Source of the DNA: Pseudomonadota bacterium | Lineage (GTDB): Bacteria > Pseudomonadota > Gammaproteobacteria > Xanthomonadales > Xanthomonadaceae | DNA length: 20,206 bases | Assembly: GCA_023423605.1 (NCBI GenBank) | Contig: JAFAFF010000260.1 | Span: 1 to 20,206 of the forward strand | Reading direction: 5' to 3' | In this document: piece by piece, positions 1-7,628 of the stretch | How positions within the stretch are numbered: the stretch's first letter is position 1 | Layout: each line of letters begins with the position of its first letter | Program-made: the position numbers and the translations under genes | The notes under the pieces: model-generated | What the model was told of the DNA's origin: nothing | Databases searched by the model: none | What the model saw: only the letters and a program-made list of their open reading frames with translations

Positions 1-70
<70 letters not shown>

Positions 71-117
71 ACTGATGAAGAGCATAACCGAGCGCCGGGG
101 GTTGGACCGCGCGGGGC

Positions 118-219
118 GGATGACCGGCATATCCGCCGGGACACGCCGTAAACCCGTCCGTGGGGGCTCGATCGCGCCATCCATGGCGCTCACGGTCCCG
201 GCGGATATGCCGGTCATCC
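118..219. repeat. Long inverted repeat element with 25-bp perfect arms
   Basis: Bases 118-142 are the exact reverse complement of 195-219 (25 bp; the core reads ACCGGCATATCCGCC and GGCGGATATGCCGGT). The 52-bp centre contains a second small palindrome, GCGCCAT (174-180) facing ATGGCGC (183-189). The whole would fold as a long stem capped by a smaller hairpin. It lies in the non-coding stretch 71-438, beyond the glutamate dehydrogenase terminator, and no convincing coding frame covers it. I infer a dispersed palindromic element of the kind common between Xanthomonadaceae genes. A structured small RNA or a MITE-like remnant is also possible. No target-site duplication was seen. Confidence 0.7.
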
Positions 220-281
220 ACTTGGCAGGTTCACAGCCGGCGTCGGGACAGGTGGTCGCAAAAGGCCAAAGGCAGAAACAG

Positions 282-307
282 AACGGCCCCGCTCTCGCGG
301 GGCCGTT
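282..307 (-). terminator. Rho-independent terminator of the glutamate dehydrogenase gene
   Basis: AACGGCCCCGC (282-292) pairs perfectly with GCGGGGCCGTT (297-307) around a four-base loop. Read on the minus strand, the stem is followed by a T-rich tail (CTGTTTCTGCCTTT), the expected order for a leftward transcript ending downstream of the gene that stops at 439. Confidence 0.75.
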
Positions 308-393
308 CCTCCAACTGCTGCAGATCAGGAGCCCGCCTGAGTCAGGGGGGCGCGCCAACGGCGCGGGGGTCTGGGAGCATGGTTGGCATGGGG

Positions 394-420
394 CCCACGG
401 TTTGCAGAGCAAACCGTGGG
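394..420 (-). other. Strong stop-proximal hairpin after glutamate dehydrogenase
   Basis: CCCACGGTTTGC (394-405) pairs perfectly with GCAAACCGTGGG (409-420) around a three-base loop, starting about 18 bases past the stop codon of the leftward gene. No T-run follows on the minus strand, so it is not a canonical terminator. It may instead protect the 3' end of the mRNA, or act together with the U-tailed hairpin at 282-307. Confidence 0.55.
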
Positions 421-438
421 GCGTCAGCGCGAATGCGC

Positions 439-3400
439 TTACGCACCATGCGCGGCCAGCTGGCCCAGGCGCTGCACAGCGACCGAAACGGTCGGATAGT
501 CCAGCGTCTTCTGTTCGGCCAGTTCGGCCAGCATCGCCAGCGTGAAACGCAGGCTGCTGTCGTCACGACCCATCCATGCCGCCACTTTGGCCTCCGCACC
601 GGAACCGCGGGTGCCCAGCACCTGGCCCGCCAGGTTGCGGTGGTGCGCAGCCAGCTCATCGCGCAGCACGCCACGCGCCACGGCATGCCAGCGGCCGTTG
701 ACCTCCAGCGCGTCGATCTGCTCGAACAGCCACGGCAGGCTCAGCGCTTCGCCCAGGCGGAAGTGGATCTTGGAAACATCCACCGGCTTGAGCCTGCGGG
801 TACGCGCCAGTTCGATGATGTCGAACGCCGGCTCCAGGAAGTGCAGTTCGGCCAGCTGCTGCGACAGCGCCGCCGGCAGGCCCTTCTCGTTCCACTGCAG
901 CACCAGCGCCTCGTAGGTGGGACGCTGCGAATCAGGCAGCACGCCCGACGCTTCGCGGATGTCGTTGAACGGCCCCTGGTAGCGGTTGACCGCCTCGGTG
1001 ATGCCCGGCATCGCACCCGGACGCGAGAGCAGCCAGCGCACGAACGAACGCTGCAGCTTCCAGATCACTTCCAGCGCATCGATCTGCACCGATTCGGGCA
1101 GCGTGCCATCCAGCGCGTCGATCTGCGCCCACAGCGCGCGCGCATCCAGCGTTTCGCGGCTGATGGTGTAGGCCTTGGCGACATCGGCGATGGAGCGGCC
1201 GGTATCTTCCTGCATGCGCATCAGGAAGGTGGCGCCCATGCGGTTGATGGTCTGGTTGGTCACCGCCGTGGCGATGATCTCGCGCTTCAGGCGGTGGCGC
1301 TCCATGGCGTCGGCATACTTCTTCTGCAGCGGCACCGGGAAATAGCGCTGCAGTTCCTTGGACAGGTACGGATCTTCCGGAATGTCCGATTCCAGCAGCT
1401 GGTTGAACGCCACCAGCTTGGAATAGGACAGCAGCACCGACAGTTCCGGACGGGTCAGGCCCTGGCCGCGCGCCTTGCGCTGGGACAGCTCGGCATCGGA
1501 CGGCAGGAACTCGATCTGGCGGTCCAGCAGGCCCTGCTGTTCCAGGGTGCGGATGAAGTGCTGCTTGGAACCCAGGCGCTTGACCGCCATCCGCTCCATC
1601 AGGCTCAGGGCCTGGTTCTGGCGGTAGTTGTCGTTGAGCACCAGCGCGGCCACTTCGTCGGTCATCGAGGCCAGCAGCTTGTTGCGCTGGTCCACGGTGA
1701 GCTTCTTCGCACGCACCACGTCGTTGAGCAGGATCTTGATGTTCACCTCGTGATCGGAGGTGTCCACGCCGGCGGAGTTGTCGATGAAATCGGTGTTGAG
1801 CAGCACGCCGCACTGCGCCGCCTCGATGCGACCCAGCTGGGTCATGCCCAGGTTGCCGCCCTCGCCCACCACCTTGCAGCGCAGCTCGTTGCCGTTCACG
1901 CGCAGCCCGTTGTTGGCACGATCGCCGACATCGGCATGCTGTTCGCTGGTGGCCTTGACGTAGGTACCGATGCCGCCGTTCCACAGCAGGTCCACCGGTG
2001 CCTTCAGGATCGCGCTCATCAGGTCGTTCGGCGACAGCGCCTTGATGCTGTCATCCAGGCCCAGCGCCTCGCGCACCTGCGGGGTGATCTCGATGGACTT
2101 CAGGGTGCGCGGATGGATGCCGCCGCCCTTGCTGATCAGCTTGGCATCATAGTCGGCCCAGCTGGAACGCGGCAGCGCGAACAGGCGTTCGCGCTCGACG
2201 AACGACGTCGCCGCATCCGGATTCGGGTCCAGGAAGATATGGCGGTGGTCGAACGCGGCCACCAGGCGGATGTGGCGCGACAGCAGCATGCCGTTGCCGA
2301 ACACGTCGCCGGACATGTCGCCGACACCTGCCGCGGTGAAATCCTGGCTCTGGCTGTCATGGCCCAGGGCACGGAAATGGCGCTTGACCGATTCCCATGC
2401 ACCACGCGCGGTGATGCCCATGCCCTTGTGGTCGTAGCCGACCGAACCACCGGAAGCGAACGCATCGCCCATCCAGAAACCATGCGCGACGGCCAGGCCG
2501 TTGGCGATGTCGGAGAACGTCGCGGTGCCCTTGTCGGCGGCCACCACCAGGTACGGATCGTCCATGTCATGGCGGACCACGTCCACCGGCGGCACGATGC
2601 GGTCGTTGACGATGTTGTCGGTGATGTCCAGCAGGCCCTGGATGAACAGCTTGTAGCAGGCCACGCCGTTGGCGAACACCGCATCGCGGTCGCCATTCAC
2701 CGGCGGCATCTTCGCGAAGAAGCCGCCCTTGGCGCCGACCGGCACGATGACCGTGTTCTTGACCATCTGCGCCTTCACCAGGCCCAGCACTTCGGTCCGG
2801 AAGTCTTCGCGACGATCCGACCAGCGCAGGCCGCCACGGGCCACGGCGCCGAAGCGCAGGTGGGTACCTTCCACGCGCGGGCCGTACACGAAGATCTCGC
2901 GGTACGGACGCGGCTTGGGCAGGTCCGGCACCAGCGCCGAATCGAACTTGAAGCTGATGCAGTGGCCTGGCTGGCCATCGGCACCGGTCTGGTAGTAGCT
3001 GGTACGCAGGGTCGCGTCGATGACGCCCATGAAGCTGCGCAGGATGCGGTCCTCGTCCAGGCTGGACACGCGGTCCATCAGCTTCAGCAGCGCATCGCGC
3101 GCAGCCTGCATCTGTCCGTCGCGGTTGCCCTTGCGCGCATCCACCACGGTCTTCAGGACCTTCAGCGTCGCTTCGTCATTGGCGGCCAGCACGTCCAGGT
3201 GCGCCTTCAGCGACGCCTGGCCGGCCGCGATGTCTTCCTTGCTCTCGTTGCCGGTGGCAGGATCGAAACGCGCCTCGAACAGTTCAACCAGCAACCGCGC
3301 CAGCAGCGGGTAGCGGGTGAAGGTACCTTCCACGTAGGCCTGCGAGAACGGCACGCCGGTCTGCAGCAGGTACTTGCAGTAGCCACGCAGCATGGCGACT

Positions 3401-5415
3401 TGGCGCCAGTGCAGGCCGGCGGCCAGCACCAGGCGGTTGAAGCCATCGTTCTCGGCATCGCCATGCCACACCCGCGCGAAGGTCTCGCCGAAGGCTTCGT
3501 CCACGCTTGCCGCATCGATCGAACCGGCGATCGATTCGACTTCGAAGTCCTGCACATAGACCGGCGCGTTGTCGACCGACAGGCGGTACGGACGCTCGGA
3601 GATCACCCGCAGGCCCATGTTTTCCATCATCGGCAGCGCGTCGGACAACGGAATGTCATCAAGCTGGCGATACAGCTTCAGGCGCAGGCCATCGCCACCT
3701 TCGCGCGGCACCGCCTGCAGGCTCAGGCGCAGGTCGTCCGGGCCGGTCAACGCATCGAGCTGGCTGACATCGCTGGCGGCAACGGCGGTGCTGTTGTCTT
3801 CGATGTAACCGGCCGGCAGCGCCTTGCCGATGCGCGAAGCGATGCGCAGGCCTTCGGTCTCGCCATGGCGGGTCACCAGCGCCTCACGCAGGTCGTCCTG
3901 CCAGTTGCGCAGCACCTGGGCCAGTTTCTGCTCCAGTTCGGCGGTATCCACGTCGAGCATCTGGCCCGGCTTCGGACGCACGATCAGGTGCACCTGGGCC
4001 AGTGGCGATTCGCCCAGTACCACCGAGCTGTCCACGTGTTCGCCCTGCAGGGCTTCCTTGAGCATCGCTTCGATGCGCAGGCGGACATCGGTGTTGAAGC
4101 GTTCGCGCGGCAGGTAGACCAGCGCGGAAATGAAGCGGCTGTACTTGTCGCGGCGCAGGAACAGGCGGCTGCGCACGCGCTCCTGCAGGCCAAGCACGCC
4201 CATGGCGGTGCGCAGCAGTTCGTCCTCGCTGGACTGGAACAGTTCTTCGCGCGGCAGGGTTTCCAGGATGTGGCGCAAGGCCTTGCCGCTGTGGCTGGAC
4301 GGTGCCAGGCCGGACTGCGTCATCACATGCTCGTGGCGCTGGCGTACCAGCGGAATCTCCCACGGACGGCGGTTGTAGGCGCTGGAGGTGAACAGGCCCA
4401 GGAAGCGCTGCTCGCCGATGATCCTGCCCTTGGCGTCGAACGCCAGCACGCCGATGTAATCCATGTAGCCGGCGCGATGCACGCGCGAACGCGCGTTGGT
4501 CTTGGTCAGGATCAGCGCGTCCTTCAGGCCCGAGGTGGTATTCAGGCCCTGCGCGGCCAGCGTCTTGACCGGACGCGCGGCGGATTTGTCCTTGCCGCGC
4601 ATCAGGCCCAGGCCGGTGTCGTCCAGCGGTGCCAGGACGTCTTCCCGACCCTGCTTCTCCACGCGGTATTCGCGGTAGCCAAAGAAGGTGAAATGATTGT
4701 CGGCTGCCCAACGCAGGAACTCCTGGGCTTCCCTGCGGGAGGCATCGTCCACCGGCAGCTGGCGGCTGCCGAGGTCGTCGGCCAGCTCCAGCGCCTTGTC
4801 GCGCATCGGCTGCCAGTCGCGCACGATGGCGCGTACTTCATCCAGCGAACGCATCACGCTCTTTTCGATCCCGGCCATCGCTTCGGCCGGCTGCCGGTCG
4901 ATCTCCAGCAGCATCACCGATTCCGCCTCGCCCTCGCCCACCGACGTGACCTTGCCGGACTTGTCGCGCGTGAAACTGATCACCGGATGGCCCAGTACGT
5001 GCACTCCCACGCCCTGCTCGGCCAGCGCCATGGTGACGGTGTCCACCAGGAACGGCATGTCGTCGTTGACGATCTGCAGCACCGTATGCGGAGATTCCCA
5101 ACCATTCGCCCTCGCGCTCGGATTGAACACGCGGACGTTGGCCTTGCCGGACTTGCGCTGGCGTGCGAACTCCAGCGTGTCGGCGGCCAGCGCAGCCCAC
5201 TCTTCGGCGCTGTGGTGCGGGAACTCATCGGCTTCCATGCGACGGTAGAAACCGGTGGCGAAAGCCACTGCCTCGGCCTGCCCGGCCGCCGGGTAACGCT
5301 TGCGCAAGGCCGTGTACACCGGTTCCAGGGAGAAACCCGCCGCCGGGGAGAGCTGGGTCGTGGCTGGTTCGGGGATGTTTTTCACGGTTTTGGCTGCAGT
5401 CTTTTGCGGTTTCAT
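439..5415 (-). CDS. gdhB: NAD-specific glutamate dehydrogenase, large GDH-180 type
   Basis: This cytoplasmic enzyme oxidatively deaminates L-glutamate to 2-oxoglutarate and ammonium with NAD+, linking amino-acid catabolism to the TCA cycle. The 1658-residue product matches the GDH-180 family (about 1600-1650 residues), several times longer than ordinary GDHs. The N-terminal ~700 residues are ACT-like regulatory modules (MPFLVDTV near 120, HFTFFGYREY near 243). The catalytic core follows, with GGLRWSDRREDFRTEVLGL and PVGAKGGFF, whose lysine (K896) is the likely catalytic residue. The nucleotide-binding region (NGGIGTYVK, GEGGNLGMTQLGR) lies around 1140-1210, then a helical C-terminal domain. 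In Pseudomonas, family members are allosteric and arginine-responsive; whether that holds here is inference. The start at 5415 lacks a clear Shine-Dalgarno but has a TACAAT box about 40 bases upstream. The gene is monocistronic and followed by hairpins. Confidence 0.96.
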   Translation of the reverse strand: MKPQKTAAKTVKNIPEPATTQLSPAAGFSLEPVYTALRKRYPAAGQAEAVAFATGFYRRMEADEFPHHSAEEWAALAADTLEFARQRKSGKANVRVFNPSARANGWESPHTVLQIVNDDMPFLVDTVTMALAEQGVGVHVLGHPVISFTRDKSGKVTSVGEGEAESVMLLEIDRQPAEAMAGIEKSVMRSLDEVRAIVRDWQPMRDKALELADDLGSRQLPVDDASRREAQEFLRWAADNHFTFFGYREYRVEKQGREDVLAPLDDTGLGLMRGKDKSAARPVKTLAAQGLNTTSGLKDALILTKTNARSRVHRAGYMDYIGVLAFDAKGRIIGEQRFLGLFTSSAYNRRPWEIPLVRQRHEHVMTQSGLAPSSHSGKALRHILETLPREELFQSSEDELLRTAMGVLGLQERVRSRLFLRRDKYSRFISALVYLPRERFNTDVRLRIEAMLKEALQGEHVDSSVVLGESPLAQVHLIVRPKPGQMLDVDTAELEQKLAQVLRNWQDDLREALVTRHGETEGLRIASRIGKALPAGYIEDNSTAVAASDVSQLDALTGPDDLRLSLQAVPREGGDGLRLKLYRQLDDIPLSDALPMMENMGLRVISERPYRLSVDNAPVYVQDFEVESIAGSIDAASVDEAFGETFARVWHGDAENDGFNRLVLAAGLHWRQVAMLRGYCKYLLQTGVPFSQAYVEGTFTRYPLLARLLVELFEARFDPATGNESKEDIAAGQASLKAHLDVLAANDEATLKVLKTVVDARKGNRDGQMQAARDALLKLMDRVSSLDEDRILRSFMGVIDATLRTSYYQTGADGQPGHCISFKFDSALVPDLPKPRPYREIFVYGPRVEGTHLRFGAVARGGLRWSDRREDFRTEVLGLVKAQMVKNTVIVPVGAKGGFFAKMPPVNGDRDAVFANGVACYKLFIQGLLDITDNIVNDRIVPPVDVVRHDMDDPYLVVAADKGTATFSDIANGLAVAHGFWMGDAFASGGSVGYDHKGMGITARGAWESVKRHFRALGHDSQSQDFTAAGVGDMSGDVFGNGMLLSRHIRLVAAFDHRHIFLDPNPDAATSFVERERLFALPRSSWADYDAKLISKGGGIHPRTLKSIEITPQVREALGLDDSIKALSPNDLMSAILKAPVDLLWNGGIGTYVKATSEQHADVGDRANNGLRVNGNELRCKVVGEGGNLGMTQLGRIEAAQCGVLLNTDFIDNSAGVDTSDHEVNIKILLNDVVRAKKLTVDQRNKLLASMTDEVAALVLNDNYRQNQALSLMERMAVKRLGSKQHFIRTLEQQGLLDRQIEFLPSDAELSQRKARGQGLTRPELSVLLSYSKLVAFNQLLESDIPEDPYLSKELQRYFPVPLQKKYADAMERHRLKREIIATAVTNQTINRMGATFLMRMQEDTGRSIADVAKAYTISRETLDARALWAQIDALDGTLPESVQIDALEVIWKLQRSFVRWLLSRPGAMPGITEAVNRYQGPFNDIREASGVLPDSQRPTYEALVLQWNEKGLPAALSQQLAELHFLEPAFDIIELARTRRLKPVDVSKIHFRLGEALSLPWLFEQIDALEVNGRWHAVARGVLRDELAAHHRNLAGQVLGTRGSGAEAKVAAWMGRDDSSLRFTLAMLAELAEQKTLDYPTVSVAVQRLGQLAAHGA

Positions 5416-5452
5416 GGCAGAGCGATGCGTGTTGCCCAGTTGGGAAAATGAA

Positions 5453-5458
5453 ATTGTA
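5453..5458 (-). promoter_or_regulatory. Candidate -10 box for glutamate dehydrogenase
   Basis: On the minus strand this reads TACAAT, one mismatch from the sigma-70 consensus, about 40 bases before the start codon. That implies a leader of roughly 30 nt. No good -35 hexamer lies at 16-18 bp spacing, so an activator may be needed or the call may be wrong. Confidence 0.4.
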
Positions 5459-5643
5459 GCCCTGTTGGCGGGAAAGGCCTTGCTGCAGGACGGAATATGC
5501 CGCGCCGGGTTGGGTGCGGTTTAGAACGGTGCCGCCACGGGCCCTGCGCGATCAGCATGGCGGCCCACGCCGCAGGCGGCGATGATGCGCGCCCGGCCAT
5601 CCTTTTCCTCCCTGCGCCGACGCGAAAAGTGCGCCGGGTACGA

Positions 5644-5675
5644 TTCCACAATCCTGAACTGGACGGTATAGTCCA
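5644..5675 (+). promoter_or_regulatory. Candidate promoter and TetR operator of the efflux operon
   Basis: A TATAGT -10 box (5667-5672) lies inside an inverted repeat TGGAC-N6-GTCCA (5660-5664 and 5671-5675). A weak -35-like TTCCAC (5644-5649) sits 17 bp upstream. The predicted start of transcription is near 5679. An inverted repeat covering the -10 element directly upstream of a TetR gene is typical of autorepression, so I infer that the regulator binds here and controls itself and the pump. Confidence 0.5.
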
Positions 5676-5709
5676 CTCCGTGATTCCCACCCCTCCTCCC
5701 GCTTCCGGC

Positions 5710-6336
5710 ATGGACGCGCGCGACCTGCGCGTGTTCGATGCCGTACGCGAGCTGCTGGCCAGGCATGGCATGCGCATGAGCATGGAGGCGGTCGCCCAGC
5801 ACGCAGGCTGTTCCAAACAGACCCTGTATTCGCGCTACGGCAGCAAGCAGGAACTGATGCGGCGGGTGGTGGACCGGCACGTATGCCGTGCCACCGCCGG
5901 ATTGCGGGCGCTGCGCGATGGCGACCTGCGTGGCAGCCTGCTGCAGTTCGCGACCGATTACCTGGACCATTTCAACCAGCCGCACGTGGCCCAGGCCTGC
6001 CGGCTGATCGCCGCCGATGCCGCGCAGTTTCCCGAAGAGGCGCGCAACCTGTATCGCGATGGCACCGGTGCGCTGACCCGGCGCCTGGCTGAATGGCTGC
6101 AGTCCGCATCACGGAAAGGCTGGCTCAGGCATGACGACCCGCACTTCATGGCTGAACTTTTCATCAGCATGATCGTGGGCCAGGATTTCGACCGCCAGCG
6201 TTTCCACACTCCCCATCGCGACGACGCCTGTTCCCGCCGGCGCTGGGCCGAATTTTCCGTCGATGGTTTCCTGCGTGCCTTCGCACCCGAAACCTCGGCC
6301 CCACCCCATTCAAACCAAAACCGGAGTTTCTCCTGA
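5710..6336 (+). CDS. TetR/AcrR-family repressor of the adjacent RND pump
   Basis: A 208-residue protein with an N-terminal TetR helix-turn-helix around residues 25-44 (SMEAVAQHAGCSKQTLYSRY, then GSK). The C-terminal helical half is the usual ligand and dimer domain, ending LFISMIVGQDF...FLRAFAPE. It is the first gene of the operon: its TGA shares one base with the ATG of the adaptor gene (TGATG), so it is probably translated and transcribed with the pump. Established knowledge: TetR proteins next to RND pumps are normally local repressors released by pump substrates. The ATG at 5710 was chosen because the TetR fold begins there. An in-frame GTG at 5680 would add ten residues; an ATG at 5497 would lie upstream of the predicted promoter. 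No start has a clear Shine-Dalgarno. In S. maltophilia this would correspond to the TetR gene beside smeGH. Confidence 0.88.
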   Translation: MDARDLRVFDAVRELLARHGMRMSMEAVAQHAGCSKQTLYSRYGSKQELMRRVVDRHVCRATAGLRALRDGDLRGSLLQFATDYLDHFNQPHVAQACRLIAADAAQFPEEARNLYRDGTGALTRRLAEWLQSASRKGWLRHDDPHFMAELFISMIVGQDFDRQRFHTPHRDDACSRRRWAEFSVDGFLRAFAPETSAPPHSNQNRSFS

Positions 6337-7613
6337 TGATCGCCCCACTCCGCACCCTCGCCTTGACGTGTGCCGTCGCTGTCGCGCTGGCGGCCTGCAA
6401 GCAGCCCGAGCAGCAGACGCCGCCGCCGCCGGAAGTGGGTGTCATCGAGGCCAGGCCGCAGACGTTGCCGCTGCAGCGCGAACTGGTCGGCCGGCTGTCG
6501 CCGTACCGCAGCTCCGATGTCCGCGCGCGCGTTCCCGGCGTGCTGCTCAAGCGCGTCTACGAGGAAGGCAGCGAGGTCAAGCAGGGCCAGACCCTGTTCC
6601 TGATCGATCCGGCGCCGCTGCGTGCCGAACTGAACGCCTCCGAAGCACAGCTGGCCTCGGCGAAGGCGTCCTACGCCAATGCCAAGGTGGCCGCCGACCG
6701 CGCCCGTTCGCTGGCACCGCAGGCCTATGTTTCGCGCGCGGACCTGGACAACGCCGAATCGGCCGAACGCACCGCGCTGGCCGCGGTGAAGCAGTCCGAA
6801 GCGGCGGTCACCAGCTCGCGCATCAGCCTGGGCTACGCCGAGGTCAAGGCGCCGATCAGTGGCGTGGCCGGCAAGCAGCAGGTCACTGAAGGCGCACTGG
6901 TCGGACAGGGCGACGTGACCCTGCTGACCACCGTGGACCAACTCGATCCGTTGTATGTGAACTTCTCGCTGAGCGTGGACGAGCTGTCGCAGCTGCGCGC
7001 GGCGCAGGCCAAGGGCGCGCTGGCGCTGAGCGGCGATGGCAAGGCCACTGTGCAGGTCAGGCTGGCCGATGGCAGCACCTACGCCGAGAGCGGCACGCTG
7101 GACTTCTCCTCCACCACGGTCGATCCGACGACCGGCGCGGTATCGCTGCGCGCCGTGCTGCCGAACCCGGACCGCATCCTGCTGCCAGGTGCGTTCGTGA
7201 GCTTCCAGGCCACCCTGGGCGAACGCAACAATGCCTATCTGGTGCCGCAACAGGCGCTGCTGCGCGATGCCACCGGCGGCTACCTGATGGTGGTTGGCAA
7301 CGATGGCAAGGTGGCGCGCCGCAACGTGCGCACCGAAGGTGCCCAGGGCGGCAGCTGGCTGGTCACCGAAGGCCTGCAGCCGGGCGACAAGGTGGTGGTG
7401 GCCGGCACCCAGAAGGTCAAGGAAGGCGCACCGGCCACGGCCAAGCCGTGGACGCCGGAGCAGACCAATGGCCAGGGCCAGCCCGCGGCGGCCCCCGCAC
7501 AGGGCAGCGCCGACGCCGCCGGCAATGCGCCGCAGGGCGATGCCGCCCCGGCTCCGCAGGCACCGGCGCCGGACCCGCAGGCCGCGCCCGCCTCCGATTC
7601 GAACAAGCAGTAA
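6336..7613 (+). CDS. smeG: RND efflux periplasmic adaptor lipoprotein (SmeG-like)
   Basis: A membrane-fusion protein that bridges the inner-membrane transporter and an outer-membrane channel. The 425-residue product starts with a lipoprotein signal peptide ending in lipobox LAAC, so Cys21 should be lipidated and the protein anchored to the inner membrane facing the periplasm. A lipoyl-like half (VPGVLLKRVYEEGSEVKQGQ, from about 66) is followed by an alpha-helical hairpin (about 95-155) rich in Ala and Glu. The second lipoyl half (YAEVKAPISGVAG, near 168) leads into the beta-barrel (LDPLYVNFSLSVDEL). The last ~55 residues are low complexity, rich in Ala, Pro and Gln, and extend beyond the usual adaptor fold. 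The start overlaps the regulator stop, with GGAG about 10 bases upstream. Assignment to smeG rests on layout (TetR-adaptor-transporter, no channel gene) and on memory of S. maltophilia gene order; the family assignment is firmer than the symbol. Confidence 0.9.
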   Translation: MIAPLRTLALTCAVAVALAACKQPEQQTPPPPEVGVIEARPQTLPLQRELVGRLSPYRSSDVRARVPGVLLKRVYEEGSEVKQGQTLFLIDPAPLRAELNASEAQLASAKASYANAKVAADRARSLAPQAYVSRADLDNAESAERTALAAVKQSEAAVTSSRISLGYAEVKAPISGVAGKQQVTEGALVGQGDVTLLTTVDQLDPLYVNFSLSVDELSQLRAAQAKGALALSGDGKATVQVRLADGSTYAESGTLDFSSTTVDPTTGAVSLRAVLPNPDRILLPGAFVSFQATLGERNNAYLVPQQALLRDATGGYLMVVGNDGKVARRNVRTEGAQGGSWLVTEGLQPGDKVVVAGTQKVKEGAPATAKPWTPEQTNGQGQPAAAPAQGSADAAGNAPQGDAAPAPQAPAPDPQAAPASDSNKQ

Positions 7614-7628
7614 CGGGAACCGTCCGTC

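Noticed and set aside
160..5451. Open reading frame of 1763 codons antisense to the glutamate dehydrogenase gene
   Set aside because: It mirrors the real gene in a high-GC genome with strong codon bias. The product is rich in His, Gln and Arg with no recognisable domain, while the opposite strand encodes a textbook GDH-180.
5497..5709. Upstream extension of the TetR gene to an ATG at 5497
   Set aside because: The extra 71 residues have no TetR homology and would be encoded upstream of the predicted -10 box and operator.
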